DNA of 64,000 nucleotides from Przewalskia tangutica (GCA_029844215.1 CM056736.1:53319562-53383561); one strand, 5' to 3'. Counted from the stretch's first letter, positions 46,541 to 59,634 are shown. The notes: generated by a model not told the origin, from the sequence alone. Made by a program: numbers and translations.

Positions 46541-47024
46541 TGCTCTTCCAAGTCTGAGGATGAAATACTATGCTGAGGCTCACCCGTGTCCCCAATCCCT
46601 TCTGGAACGATCTCCAAAAGTTAGATGTGAACTGAGCTCCTCGGTCAGATATGATAGATGTGGGAACCCCATGTAGTCTCACTATCTCCCTAGCTGAAGT
46701 AGTCCCGACTAGAAGAAAATTGGCTGATTTTGTCAGCTTGTCCACAATAACCCATATGGAGTCATACTTCCGCTGCGTGCGAGGTAAGTCGATAATAAAG
46801 TCCATATTGATCACTTCCCACTTCCAAGTCGGGATCTCTATCACCTGCAATAATCCACCAGGCTTCTGATGCTCAACCTTAACCTGCTGATAATTTGGGC
46901 ACTGTGCTACAAACTCTGCTATGTCTCTTTTCATACTATCCCACCAATACAAACATCTAAGGTCATGGTACATTTTCATTGACCCTGGATGAATAGAATA
47001 ATGGGCATGGTGTGCTTCACCCAT
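46541..47024 (-). pseudogene. Element E integrase N-terminus and core
   Basis: The zinc region has YHDLRCLYWW and CPNYQQVK, where the second Cys of the HHCC finger (CPNC in B) is now Tyr. The core has MDFIIDLPRTQ and ISDRGAQFTSNFW, so both Asp residues are present. Compared with B, about 17 residues are missing before REIVRLHGVPT. Zinc binding, the core and the missing Glu are all compromised. Confidence 0.9.
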
Positions 47025-47656
47025 AACCTGCTGTCATAGCTTCGCAACATCCGGTACACAAAGCCTACCTTCATACCTTAGCACACCATCAGGTGCAACC
47101 TCAAATAGAGTATTCTCCTTTCGGAGAGCTACATCTCTATACCATGCTAGAACAGGATCCTCATACTGACGTCTCTTTACCTCTTCTATGATAGAGGACT
47201 CAACAACTCCCCGAACAAGAACCCCACTATCTCCCGAATCCGCCAACCGGACTTCAAGACTAGCTAGCCTGTGTATCTCATGAACCATATCCTTTCTGTC
47301 TGGCTGCACATCCGTCAAGCTACTCATAGATCTACGGCTAAGAGCATCTGCCATAACATTTGCTTTCCCTGGATGGTATAGAATATCAACATCATAGTCC
47401 TTTAGCAACTCTAGCCACAATCTCTGCCGTAGGTTCAGCTCTTTCTGCTTAAAGATATATTGGAGACTCTTATGATCCGTATAAATGTCCACATGAAAAC
47501 CATATAAGTAATGTCTCCAAATCTTCAAGACATGAATCACCGCTGCTAGCTCCAAATCATGAGTGGGATAATTCTTCTCATGCTTTCTAAGCTGTCGAGA
47601 GGCATAAACTATAACCCTGCCATGCTGCATCGACACACAACCTAGCCCAATACCTT
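47025..47656 (-). pseudogene. Element E RNase H
   Basis: About 200 clean codons carry VIVYASRQLRKHEKNYP, DLELAAVIHVLK, IYTDHKSLQYIF and ADALSRR, then the tether. A single stop (TAA near 47655) interrupts the first motif after YCDA, separating it from the RT reading. Otherwise this is the best preserved RNase H in the window. Confidence 0.92.
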
Positions 47657-48278
47657 AAGCATCACAATAAATAACATACCCATCTTTTCCCTCAAGAAGA
47701 GTCAGAACTGGAGCCGTAGTCAACTTGTCCTTCAACAACTGAAAGATGTGCTCACAAGCATCGGTCCACTGGAACTTAATTGCCTTCTGGGTTAGCCTAG
47801 TCAAAGGTGTTGAGATCGAGGCAAACTTCTCCATAAACCTCCTGTAGTACCCTGCTAGCCCCAGAAAACTGCGTACCTCAGTAGGTGTTGTAGGTCTGGG
47901 CCAAGTCCTCACCGCCTCAATCTTCTGTGTATCCACCCGAATACCATCAGCTCCGATAATATGCCCCAGGAATGCCACTGAAGTCAACCAGAATTCACAC
48001 TTATAAAACTTGGCATACAACTGCTGGTGCTGGAGGACCCTAAGTATTGTCCTCAAATGGTCCGCATGCTTCTGCTCTGAACGAGAATAAACCAGGATAT
48101 CATCAATGAATACAATGACGAACATATCCAGGAATGGCTTGAACACCCGGTTCATCAAATCCATAAACACTGCTGGAGCATTGGTCAACCCAAATGACAT
48201 CACCCTGAACTCATAATGTCCGTATCGGGTCCTGAATGCTGTCTTAGGGATGTCTTCCTCCCTTACCCGCACCTGATG
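47657..48278 (-). pseudogene. Element E reverse transcriptase, C-terminal part
   Basis: It is open from the H junction to the stop near 47655. It contains YEFRVMSFGLTNAPAVFMDL, the intact catalytic box FVIVFIDDILVYS, FLGHIIGADGIRVD and FLGLAGYYRRFMEKF. The frame runs on to the right into H's LTR, but those first codons are not native. The N-terminal RT is at 57140-57330; TGATG at the junction is the duplicated target of H. Confidence 0.92.
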
Positions 48279-51200
48279 TGTCACGACCCGCTCTGGGGCC
48301 CGTGACTGGTGCCTTACCCGGGCACCCAAGTAGACATACATCAGAGTAATCAGCGGAAAATAAAACAAAACATGAAACAAAATGAAGTGAGAAACAGTTT
48401 AACTGAGAAAAATTGTCCTTCAGCGTATATATAATAAACTTGAACCCGAACAGTTACATCCCTTTTACAAACTCTGCCCACAACAGTACTACAGACCTCT
48501 AAGAATGATATAACAACAATGGCGGGACAGGGGCCCGCCATACCCCTGAATGTAAGTACCTACAACGACAGGGAACTATACCACTGATATGCCTCCGGAG
48601 AAACGGAGCTTCCCAAACGCTGAACTGTGACCACTAGGCGAGGATCAACAACGGTGTACCTCTACTGCGGCATGAGCAGCCCCCGAAGATTGATACAACA
48701 GTACCAAGTATGTGGCCCGAAAATCACGTAAATGAAATCATAGTAGTCTATATAAAGCGGGAGACATGTATGATAACCAAACTACTGATTCACTGATAAA
48801 TAAGCGATCATGTCAAGTCGAGGACTCGCCTCAAAGTATCACTCAAATATAACTATGGGTCTCACGCCCTCAACATCAATCATGCCCGTGGAATACCTTC
48901 CTCACCGCGATCTATGATATAAAAGCACCAAGGAACACATATGAACACGGGTCCCACCCGTGTCATAATAAAACCGCACGGTAAGTGCGAAGGCATAGCC
49001 GACTACTAAAACCACGTACCAATAATGTCATAAAGCGTATCACAAGGTCTTTCTAGACCGCCACATGATCGGCCGCCACTCGCGCGATATCAAATGTGCG
49101 CGTCTAATCCTGGAACTTCCGCGACTCGCATAGGCCACACGTAGGCCCGCGTGAGGTATTCCGCGTCGAGGGTAGCTACTCCCCGGCGTCGCCACGGACC
49201 CGTGGTCCGTAGCCACATAGACCGCATGGCCATATAGACCGCACACTAACCTGGAACTCTCGTAGCTCCGCATAGACCACCTGGACCCGCATGAGGTATC
49301 TCGAATCATAGTCACAAAGACTGCCTGAGGTATACCCCGCATCGGGGGGCAGCTTAACCCGCGGTATATCATGTCAAGAGGTGAGTGATATAATACTAAC
49401 ATAACAACTTATCGTTAAACAACATAAGCACAACAAGGGAAACCCCTTTACACAAACATCACAAGACACTAACACACGTAGCATCCTAACATGTTTACTT
49501 TATCAAACCAACAAGAAAGTATTACAAGGCTATCACCAACCAACATAGTCAAGTTATTCACACAAGGTACTTTCTATTTCATGTCAACAAGTTTGGGTTT
49601 TTATCCCCAAAGTACTTCATACATTAATTCTTTAAAAGATCCGTTTCTTTCACCAAAGTCACACAATACCCGTAGTATAAAAATAGAGTGACTATCTTTT
49701 TAAGTAAACCAAAACACTTCCCTTTGTAAAATCAAGTAACAACATTCTTTTCCAAACGTTCAAGTTTGCCTAATTTCAAATGCTCAAGTTTCTCATTTCG
49801 AAAGGTTTCGTAGTTCATAGTCTTAATCACTTAATAATATAATTCTCTTTTAAAACAGTTTGAGAAACATATGCCTTATGTGTGAGTAGGTTATTCTTGT
49901 TCATAACAATCTTATTAAAGCAGCCATGATCTAGGAAATGTAATATCATTTTGTCTCATCTTAGCTTCTATGCAGATGGAGGTTTCTACTGGTTTTAATA
50001 ATACTTAATTAGTCAATACATTTCCCTTTATTAGCGCTGCAGTGGTTTGTTCAATACTTATTCTCATTTCCGAAATCAATATAACATTATTCCTTTTAAA
50101 ACTCCAATTACCCATTTCTCATAAGCGGTTTCTGACTTTTAACACAAACCAAGTCATTACTAATTCACACCAAGTCATTTATCTTTTAAAAACCACCAAC
50201 CATTCCTTTACCCACATAAAGTTGTTATAACAAACTTCCCATAAAGCCGTTATAACACTTTATGTTGTAAACCAACTAAATTCACTTAACACATGTACGT
50301 CTACCGTACTACATAGTTCACAACATATCATGCTAGAAAAGATAGGAAGAGGTTCACATACCTCGCGACGAGTATCGACAATTTGCAAAAGCGGCAAGTA
50401 CTATAACCTTGCTAGCCTTTTCCACCATTCAAGTAGAATACGCTACTCGTAGTACTTTAACCTATAATGGCCATAAAACGTCTATCAACTTCTAGATCAC
50501 TTCGTAGAATATTCTAAATACAAGATTCCTTATTCTACAGAAAATTCAAGACCTCCCGCATGACCACATAAATCTCCTCCTCTACTCAGGCCCGCTACCA
50601 GGCCAACAACTCCCAGGGGGGAGGGTTACACGTCTAACCGGACGTGTACAATTCTACTTCACAATAATACTACACAAGTCTACTGTAAATACAATCCAAT
50701 GTAAATACAGGTCAATCCTTTATAATTATCCTTCCAATATATCTTATACTCAATTCTAAATTACTACAATATGTAATATCCAATTACAATAGGGGGACAT
50801 AGATCATTACCTCGATAAGCCCAAAATTATCCAAGTTTATAAGTCGATCCTGAGCAACGTTTAGCTCCAAATCCTTACGCTCCAACCCGCTCCAAGCAAC
50901 CCTTAGAAGTTTCTAAACAACTTCTCTAAACACTTCAACCAAGCTAGGAAGATTTTTCTAGGGTTTCACTTTGCGACTAATGGAATAAGTAGTATTTCCG
51001 GGCTCCTAGTATTGAAATATCTTGGAATACAACTAGGGATACTAGGATAAGGTATTTGGGATTATACAATAATACTCAAAGTATTTTCTACACATGTGGG
51101 GGAGGGTGGACGAAAACTACTCAAGGGAGGGGATATTTTTGCCTTGGAAAGTCTTTAAGTGGATGAATATTATGTCTTGCACTATGGGGTATTTATAGAA

Positions 51201-51710
51201 GACTCAAGGGCCAAGATCAATGTAAGTGTATGGTCAAGATTGGGCCATGTGTGTGTGGGTCCCACCACACCACATGGCCAACGAAAAACTCTCCAAGTGT
51301 CATGGCCATTTCGGCCAAGGGGACAAGTGGCTAGCCACTTGTCCCAATTCGACCACATGGCCACTCGAGGGTGACACGTGTCTCCCCCTCACTCGCCCAA
51401 AATATTTCGTCTTCCGAAAATATCCAAAATACCGAAAATCTCAAAAACAAAGCGGGCCCCACAAAACCGTAAATTTCTCCCGTGGGCCCCACGTGACCAT
51501 TTCCGAAAATAAAATCCCATAATTCTAATATAATCCAAGAAGTCCAAATACCAAATCTGGAAATCCAATTCCCACTAACGAACCTTTTTCCTTCACAAAA
51601 CCCGGAAACTTTTCCGTCGAAAAATCACACCTTTCTTTCTTTCCAAAATTTCTGTCGTATTCTCGTACGTACGTCCCCACATACATACCCTGGAACTACG
51701 GGGTATAACA
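48279..51710 (-). mobile_element. Element H, 3' LTR
   Basis: A 3.43 kb LTR with TGTCACGACC...GGTATAACA ends, preceded by TGATG (48274-48278). It is almost identical to 53675-57134 from about 49450 onward. The first ~1.1 kb differs by many small changes in CG/CHG-rich words. It contains the TATA-like box (about 48747-48758) and the GAATACCTCATGCGG-type array (about 49110-49350, inverted). Confidence 0.94.
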
Positions 51711-52159
51711 TTCTTTCCCCCTTAGAAACATTCGTCCCGAATGTTCCTTCTAAGTCTCCAAAACATACCTGCGCCGGTATAGTCTTCACTACTATACTTA
51801 CGAAACCAATCATGCCATACCTGGCCACAAAAATAACATACGCGCAAATACTTAAATCCAAGTCCACGAGGAATCACCTCTAAGATGTAAAACGATACTA
51901 ACTCTCGTTCCTTGTCCAAAGGATACTCCCTTCGCATCTTCACCTCACAAAGAAATGATCACTTCCATCTCTCAGCACCTGTTCACTTCTTTCCTTTCTC
52001 GTCGTACCCTTCTCGAACACTCGAACTCTTTCTAGTACACGTACCATACCTCAGTCGTCACTTCAGTTTCCAAAAATCTTTGGAGTCACTACCTCCAAAC
52101 TTGGTCATCTTACTAGCCTCGAATTTCTTCAAGGCCATTCCCGGCCTTCACGATCCGAT

Positions 52160-52690
52160 TCCGGTCGAACACATCCGCGAACTCATACGATGGTTACCTA
52201 ATCTTGGGCCTAGCACCCTCGTGACCCTAACACAAAGCGGGACCACCACAAATTGACCCCAAACCGGGCTGCGGGTTGACACGCAACCTTGCCTCAACCC
52301 GACCCATTTCGCACCAAGCTCTTGTTCCCGGTCGGAACAATCTCACTAATCAAGTCACGAAAACTGGTGGTCTTCTTAGCTCACTACCCTCTTATAATTC
52401 ACACCACTCAGGGACTTATCACACAATTTTACCCCACGTATACTATGCACTCCAACAAAGGTCAATCGTAAACAAAATCTTTTACTCAAGACGGCCTCGC
52501 ATCTAAGGTCTCCACGTATAATATTCTAAGGTTCACACCTTCCATGACCCCAAACTTACCTCTTCAACTAATCATGTTCTCTAAATCACACTTAACACAA
52601 TGCTATCCGTATAGCACTTCACACGTACCCACCATAACAACATAAATAAGTCTCTTAAGGGCTAAAGATATCTCTGCACCTACTGCCTTA
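52160..52690 (-). other. Shared unidentified gag-pol interval segment (copy in H)
   Basis: Parallel to the copies in A and C, with GAACTCATACGATGGTTACC, AACCCGACCC and CAAGACGGCCT on the plus strand. The copy has no long open frame and no recognisable domain. Confidence 0.6.
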
Positions 52691-52889
52691 CTTTCCCTTT
52701 GTCGTTCTAATCATAATCACGCCTGCAGTGCAGCTCTATAAGGCGATGAACCATACCGATCCCGGCGTCGAGTCTGCATCTGTGCTACCTGCAGTCGGAC
52801 AAACTCTCACCAAATGGCCCTGTTGGCCGCAAGCATACAAGTTGTCGAAGCAGTACGACACTCCCCATAATGGAGTCTATTACAATGGC

Positions 52890-53471
52890 CACAACGAGGT
52901 AGGGGTGACCTCATCTGACTAACACCCCCTTCTCCCGAACAACTGAACCCGCAACTGACCCGGTAGGCTGAGTCATCCCTCTTGTATCCCTCCTACTTGG
53001 ACATCCTCCCATCACATGGCCCTGACGGCTGCAAGTATAAAAATCTCCCAAATTAGCACGACACCCTGAGGATCATCCTCAGCTCTCTATCCATTGAACT
53101 CTGGCGAACTGCAACTCAAGAAATCCCGAAGTCTCAGACTATCGGATCTAGGGTGAATCACTGGTACTGCCGGAACCACCGGCTCCCGTCCTTCCTCATA
53201 TCTTACAACGATCCTAGCTAGTAACTGGTCCATCTCTTGAACTCATATCCTCGGTTCCTGATCGTGGAACTGGAGGCTCAGGTATCGTGGCCTCCGTAGA
53301 AACTGTTGCCGCTCTAAACTCTGCTGGGGCTAGCGGCGTCATTAAACTCGTCGTCTGAAGTACTATCTCAGGTAATGACCAGGCCTGTGCCCTCGCAACC
53401 CTCTGTGTTCAACTCGTAGCTCCCTTTGCTGCCTTGCCCATCTGGGCCCTGGTTGCCTTTCGCAGAGGCAT
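52890..53471 (-). pseudogene. Element H gag, internally deleted
   Basis: The start codon at 53471 (MPLRKATRAQMGK) matches element C. The RDFLSC and EDDPQ capsid words follow near 53080-53130. Immediately after EDDPQ the sequence jumps (about 53060-53080) to the zinc-knuckle region, removing several hundred bases of capsid. A second knuckle-like stretch lies at about 52800-52860, suggesting a duplication before the deletion. The knuckle cysteines are not intact. Confidence 0.7.
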
Positions 53472-53659
53472 AACTGGTACATACGAATACGTCCGAGGGA
53501 GTCGATTTATAACACGACTCTAAGGCACGATCTCGAGTGAGAAGAATAGAAACCAATCCTAAATATCCCATAGCCTCCACGATTATAGGTGTGGTGCACA
53601 ACACGCCGATAATCAAGACTCTACTAGATACGATGCGTAGACACTTTCAGAGATTAATC

Positions 53660-53670
53660 GCTCGATACCA
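53660..53670 (-). other. Element H primer binding site (variant)
   Basis: Minus strand TGGTATCGAGC, with the same one-base loss as in A and C. Confidence 0.8.
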
Positions 53671-53674
53671 CTTT

Positions 53675-56600
53675 TGTCACGACCCGTTCGGGGCGTGGTC
53701 GTGCCTTACCCGGGCACCCAGTAGACATACATCAGTGTCGTGGAAAATAAAACAAAACATGAAACAAAATGAAGTGAGAAACAGTTTAACTGAGAAAAAT
53801 TGCCCTTCGGCATATATATAATAAACTTGAACCCGAAAAGTTACATCCCTTTTACAAACTCTGCCCACAACAGTACTACAAACCTCTAAGAATGATATAA
53901 CAACAATGGCGGGACAGGGCCCCGCCATACCCCTGAATGTAAGTACCTATAACGACAGGGGACTATACCACTGATAAGCCTCCGGAGAAACGGAGCTTCC
54001 CAAACGCTGAACTGTGACCCTAAGAGCGAGGATCAACACTGGTGTACCTCTACCTGCGGCATGAACGCAGCCCCCAAAGAAGTCGATACAACAGTACCAA
54101 GTATGTGGCGAAAATCACGTAAATGAAATCATAGTAGTCTATATAAAGCAGGAGACATGTATGATAACCAAACTACAGTTCACAATAAATAAGCAGTCAT
54201 GTCAAGTCAGAGACTCACGCCCTCAAAGTATCACTCAAATATAACTATGGGTCTCACGCCCACAACATCAATCATGCCCGTGGAATACCTTCCGCCGCTG
54301 ATCTATGATATAAAAGCACCAAGGAACACATATGAACACGAGTCCCACCTGTGTCATAATAAAACCGTACGGGGTAAGTACGAAGGCATAGCCGACTACT
54401 AAAACCCACAGTACCAACAATGTCATAAAACTGTATCACAAGGTCTTTCTAGACCGCCACATGATCGAAGCTGGCCACTCGCCCGCAGTATCAAATGTGC
54501 GCGTCTAATCCTGGAACTTCCCGCAGCTCACATAGGCCACACATAGGCCGCATGAGGTATTCCCGCATCGAGGTAGCTACTCCCCGTCGTCACGACCCGT
54601 GGTCTGCATGGCCACATAGACCGCATGGCCATATAGACCGCACACTAACACCGGAACTCTCGTAGCTCGCGCATAGGCCACGGACCGCGTAGGGTATCTC
54701 GAATCATAGTCACAAAGACTGCCTGAGGTATACCCCGCATCGGGGGGCAGCTTAACCCCCGGTATATCATGTCAAGAGGTGAGTGATATAATACTAATAT
54801 AACGACTTATCGTTAAACAACATAAGCACAACAAAGGAAACCCCTTTACACAAACATCACAAGACACTAACACACGTAGCATCCTAACATGTTTACTTTA
54901 TCAAACCAACAAGAAAGTATTACAAGGCTATCACCAACCAACATAGTCAAGTTATTCACACAAGGTACTTTCTATTTCATGTCAATAAGTTTGGGTTTTT
55001 ATCCCCAAAGTACTTCATACATTAATTCTTTAAAAGATCCGTTTCTTTCACCAAAGTCACACAATACCCGTAGTATAAAAATAGAGTGACTATCTTTTTA
55101 AGTAAACCAAAACACTTCCCTTTGTAAAATCAAGTAACAACATTCTTTTCCAAACGTTCAAGTTTGCCTAATTTCAAATGCTCAAGTTTCTCATTTCGAA
55201 AGGTTTCGTAGTTCATAGTCTTAATCACTTAATAATATAATTCTCTTTTAAAACAGTTTGAGAAACATAAGCCTTATGTGTGAGTAGGTTATTCTTGTTC
55301 ATAACAATCTTATTAAAGCAGCCATGATCTAGGAAAGGTAATATCATTTTGTCTTATCTTAGCTTCTATGCAGATGGAGGTTTCTACTGGTTTTAATAAT
55401 ACTTAATTAGTCAATACATTTCCCTTTATTAGCGCTGCAGTGGTTTGTTCAATACTTATTCTCATTTCCGAAATCAATATAACATTATTCCTTTTAAAAC
55501 TCCAATTACCCATTTCTCATAAAAGCGGTTTCACAACTTTTTAACACAAACCAAGTCATTACTAATTCACACCAAGTCATTTATCTTTTAAAAACCACCA
55601 ACCATTCCTTTACCCACATAAAGTTGTTATAACAAACTTCCCATAAAGCCGTTATAACACTTTATGTTGTAAACCAACTAAATTCACTTAACACATGTAC
55701 GTCTACCGTACTACATAGTTCACAACATATCATGCTAGAAAAGATAGGAAGAGGTTCACATACCTCGCGACGATTATCGACAATTAGCAAAACGCTCCGA
55801 AGTACTATAACCTTGCTAGCCTTTTCCACCCTTCAAGTAGAATACGCTACTCGTAGTACTTTAACCTATAATGGCCATAAAACGTCTATCAACTTCTAGA
55901 TCACTTCGTAGAATATTCTAAATACAAGATTCCTTATTCTACAGAAAATTCGGCAGCACCTCCCCCCCCGCAACCATATAAATATCCTCCTCTACTCAGG
56001 CTCAGGCCCGCTACCATGCCAACAACTCCCAGGGGGGAGGGTTACACGTCTAACCGGACGTGTACAATTCTACTTCACAATAATACTACACAAGTCTACT
56101 GTAAATACAATCCAATGTAAATACAGGTCAATCCTTTATAATTATCCTTCCAATATATCTTATACTCAATTCTAAATTACTACAATATGTAATATCCAAT
56201 TACAATAGGGGGACATAGATCATTACCTCGATAAGCCCAAAATTATCCATGTTTATAAGTCGATCCTGAGCAACGTTTAGCTCCAAATCCTTATGCTCCA
56301 ACCTTCTCCAAGCAACCCTTAGAAGTTTCTAAACAACTTCTCTAAACACTTCAATCAAGCTAGGAAGATTTTTCTAGGGTTTCACTTTGCGACTAATGGA
56401 ATAAGTAGTATTTCCGGGCTCCTAGTATTGAAATATCTTGGAATACAACTAGGGATACTAGGATAAGGTATTTGGGATTATACAATAATACTCAAAGTAT
56501 TTTCTACACATGTGGGGGAGGGTGGACGAAAACTACTCAAGGGAGGGGATATTTTTGCCTTGGAAAGTCTTTAAGTGGATGAATATTATGTCTTGCACTA

Positions 56601-57134
56601 TGGGGTATTTATAGAAGACTCAAGGGCCAAGATCAATGTAAGTGTATGGTCAAGATTGGGCCATGTGTGTGTGGGTCCCACCACACCACATGGCCAACGA
56701 AAAACTCTCCAAGTGTCATGGCCATTTCGGCCAAGGGGACAAGTGGCTAGCCACTTGTCCCACCAATTTCGGCCCACATGGCCACTCAAGGGGGGTGACA
56801 CGTCTCGCCCCCTCACTCGCCCAAAATATTTCGTCTTCCGAAAATATCCAAAATAACGAAAATCTCAAAAACAAAGCGGGCCCCACAAAACCGTAAATTT
56901 CTCCCGTGGGCCCCACGTGACCATTTCCGAAAATAAAATCCCATAATTCTAATATAATCCAAGAAGTCCAAATACCAAATCTGGGAATCCAATTCCCACT
57001 AACGAACCTTTTTCCTTCACAAAACCCGGAAACTTTTCCGTCGAAAAATCACACCTTTCTTTCTTTCCAAAATTTCTGTCGTATTCTCGTACGTACGTCC
57101 CCACATACATACCCTGGAACTAAGGGGTATAACA
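53675..57134 (-). mobile_element. Element H, 5' LTR
   Basis: 3.46 kb, partner of 48279-51710, ending GTATAACA at 57134 and followed by TGATG (57135-57139). Removing H restores element E's RT across CCTGATGATAACC. Confidence 0.94.
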
Positions 57135-57139
57135 TGATG

Positions 57140-57535
57140 ATAACCAAACCGCAAGTCTATCTTGGAAAAACACTTAGCACCCTGCAACTGGTCAAATAAA
57201 TCATCAATCCTGGGGAGGGGATACCTGTTCTTTCTGGTCACCTTATTCAACTGCCTATAATCAATACACATCTGCAGCGATCCATCCTTCTTCCTCACAA
57301 ATAATACTGGTGCTCCCCAAGGAGATGTACTAGGCCTAATGAAGCCTTTTTATAACAAGTCCCTCAGCTGCTCTTTCAACTCCTTCCGCTCTGCAGGTGC
57401 CATTCTATAAGGAGGAATGGATATAGGTTGGGTACCTGACAGCACATCTATACTGAATTCTATCTTCCGCTCTGGAGGAATACGTGGAAGATTATCTGGG
57501 AACACATCCGGGATTTCACTAACTACCAGAACTGA
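57140..57535 (-). pseudogene. Element E reverse transcriptase, N-terminal part
   Basis: In sense order it has entry-region words resembling those of B (YRMAPAE-like near 57400), then MRKKDGSLQMCIDYRQLNKV and RYPLPRIDDLFDQLQGA. It ends with FSKIDLRFGYHHV, where the first catalytic Asp of RT is retained. It is interrupted there by H. The rest of the domain continues at 48273 leftward. Confidence 0.9.
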
Positions 57536-57960
57536 CTACAAAGCCGGTATCTCTGCTTCCATATCATGCACCCAAACCAAATGATAAATATAGCCCTTTC
57601 TAACCATCTTTCTTGCTTTGAAGTATGAAATAAACTTACCCCTCGGCGATGCGGTATTCCCCTTCCATTCTATAACTGGCTCGCCTGGAAACTGAAATCG
57701 GACCAACTTCTCTCTACAATCAACATTGGCAAAACAAGAAGCCAACCAATCCATACCCATGATAACATCAAAGTCAATCATATCTAACTCTATCAAATCT
57801 GCCATGGTATGACGACTACATATAATCACCGAACAATTTTTATATACATGCTTAGCTATGATTGAGTCTCTTACCGGTGTAGCTACCTCGAATGGTTTTA
57901 TCGACTCAGGTTTTATCCTATTCTACTAGCAACAAGGGGAGATATGTATGACAAGGTGGA
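57536..57960 (-). pseudogene. Element E protease
   Basis: The C-terminal part is open: DFDVIMGMDWLASCF, REKLVRFQFPGEPVIEWKG and GKFISYFKA. The N-terminal active site region lies near 57920-57990 and is damaged by small indels, so the D-P-G-S/T word is only partly readable. It is fused between gag and RT as in B. Confidence 0.78.
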
Positions 57961-57971
57961 ACCTGGATCAA

Positions 57972-59428
57972 TCAATGTATATACGTCACAGAAAAAGACC
58001 GATAATATACATGTAACAATATCTGGTGACGCCTCCTGACACGTCTACTGGCTAAAACATATATGCGGTTCAAAGGACCACTAGAACTGGGAGCTCCGCC
58101 ACAGCCTCTACCACGGCCTGCTGGCATCTGAATACCCTGCCCTGTGGGGCGCATAACTATAGATGATGATGAACCAGCAACCGACCCCGTAGGCCGAGCC
58201 ATACCACCTGAACCACCTCTTTATGGATATTCCCTCATCATATGGCCTTGACGGCCACAAAAATAACAAGCACCTATAGCAAAATGACATTCTCCAAAAT
58301 GGACCTACAACACCGAGAACACTGAGGCAAAAGTGGCCCCGACTGAGTAGAGCCCCTGTTCTTTTGAGAACCTGAAGCCCCGGAGCTCTGACCGACTCCT
58401 GAATACCCTGGACGGTCGAATCTCCTATATGTGAACTGTAAGGGAGCACTCTGTGCTGGTTGGGATGAATATCTAACCTGCTGCTGAGGCTGTCTGCCTT
58501 GAGACTTACCCGAATAACCTACCGACCTAGCCCTCTTATGCTGGTCCCTGTCATGACCTATGTCTGGCTGCCGCTCTCTATGTCGGTCCTCAACCCCCTG
58601 TGCATACGCCTGGATCCGAGCAATATCTATACCCGACTGAAGAGCCACTGCCATACAGCCGTCGATCAAGTAGTGGTCCAGCCCCATCACGTAGCGATGC
58701 ACCCTGTCTGCCATATCTGCTACAATAGTGGGTGCATATCTGACCAATGAATCAAACTCAAGGTTGTACTCTCTAATGCTCCTACCACTCTGCCTCAAGT
58801 TTAAGAACCTATTAACTCTGGCTCTCCTCATCTATAGGGGTAGTAAGTGGTCAAGGAAGGCCTCCGCAAACTCATCCCACACGACTGGAGGAGCACCATC
58901 GCCCCTAGATATCTCACACGACTCATACCAGTTAATAGCTATGTCACACAACCGATATGAAGCCAACACGACAGACTCAGTCTCTGAAGCCTTTATTACC
59001 CTCAACGTACGCTGTATCTGTCGGATGAACTCCTGCGGATCATCCTCGGGCTTTGAACTGAAAAACTCTGGTGGACTACAACTCAAGAAATCACGGACCC
59101 TCAAACTATCAGATCTAGGGTCAACTCCTAGTCCCTGTCTATGAGTCTGCCCTGCCACCAATCTAGTCAGCAGCTGTACCGCATTTCTCATGGCTCTATC
59201 CATTGCCCCAGACTGAGGAGCTGGAGACTCAGGTGCCGGAGTGTCAGAAATTAGTGATGCTGCCCCCTGAACTGGAGCCTCTGGAGGTGGCGATATAGCA
59301 GAGCTCGTCGACTAGGGTACAGTCTCTGGCATAGAGTGAGTACGGGACCTGGTAACTCTCTGAATCAGACTAGTATCCCCCGCTGTAGATTTGTCCTTCT
59401 GGGCCGCTGTCGCCTTCTTCGGAAGCAT
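57972..59428 (-). pseudogene. Element E gag
   Basis: A start at 59428 (MLPKKATAAQK) is followed by a stop near 59310. A long open piece from about 59203 carries SLRVRDFLSCSPPEFF, DDPQEFIRQIQRTLRVI and WDEFAEAFLDHLLP. After one stop (58832) it continues with FLNLRQSGRSIREYNLEF and YAQGVEDRHRER. The zinc knuckle near 58215-58268 reads CYFCGRQGHMMREY, so the last Cys is replaced by Tyr. Proline/glycine-rich linkers flank it. It is the most complete gag in the window but still disrupted. Confidence 0.9.
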
Positions 59429-59618
59429 AGCTGTAAACATATCAAGTCGTCAGAGAGGAATCATCCTAATAAGATAGCTCTATTACACGATCTATGAGAT
59501 GAAAGAATAGAAACCAATCCTAAATGTCTGGCAGCCTCCTGCGTATAAGTATGGTGCACAACATACCCATACACAAGACTCTACTAGACACGGTCTGTAG
59601 ACATTCCGAGGACTAACT

Positions 59619-59630
59619 GCTCTGATACCA
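59619..59630 (-). other. Element E primer binding site
   Basis: The minus strand reads TGGTATCAGAGC, four bases inside the 5' LTR (59635). Confidence 0.92.
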
Positions 59631-59634
59631 CTTT

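Larger units (their letters stand above)
51711..53674 (-). mobile_element. Element H internal region, non-autonomous
   Basis: Only 1.96 kb. In sense order it has a variant primer site, a shortened gag (53471 to about 52890), the shared unidentified segment (about 52690-52160), and a polypurine tract at 51711-51722. No pol domain is visible, including no integrase. It is the most reduced of the three short elements and, by its LTRs, apparently among the youngest. Confidence 0.88.

Noticed and set aside
57017..57139. C-terminal extension of the E reverse transcriptase frame into H
   Set aside because: The codons after FSKIDLRFGYHHV come from H's LTR end and the duplicated target, not from the RT gene.
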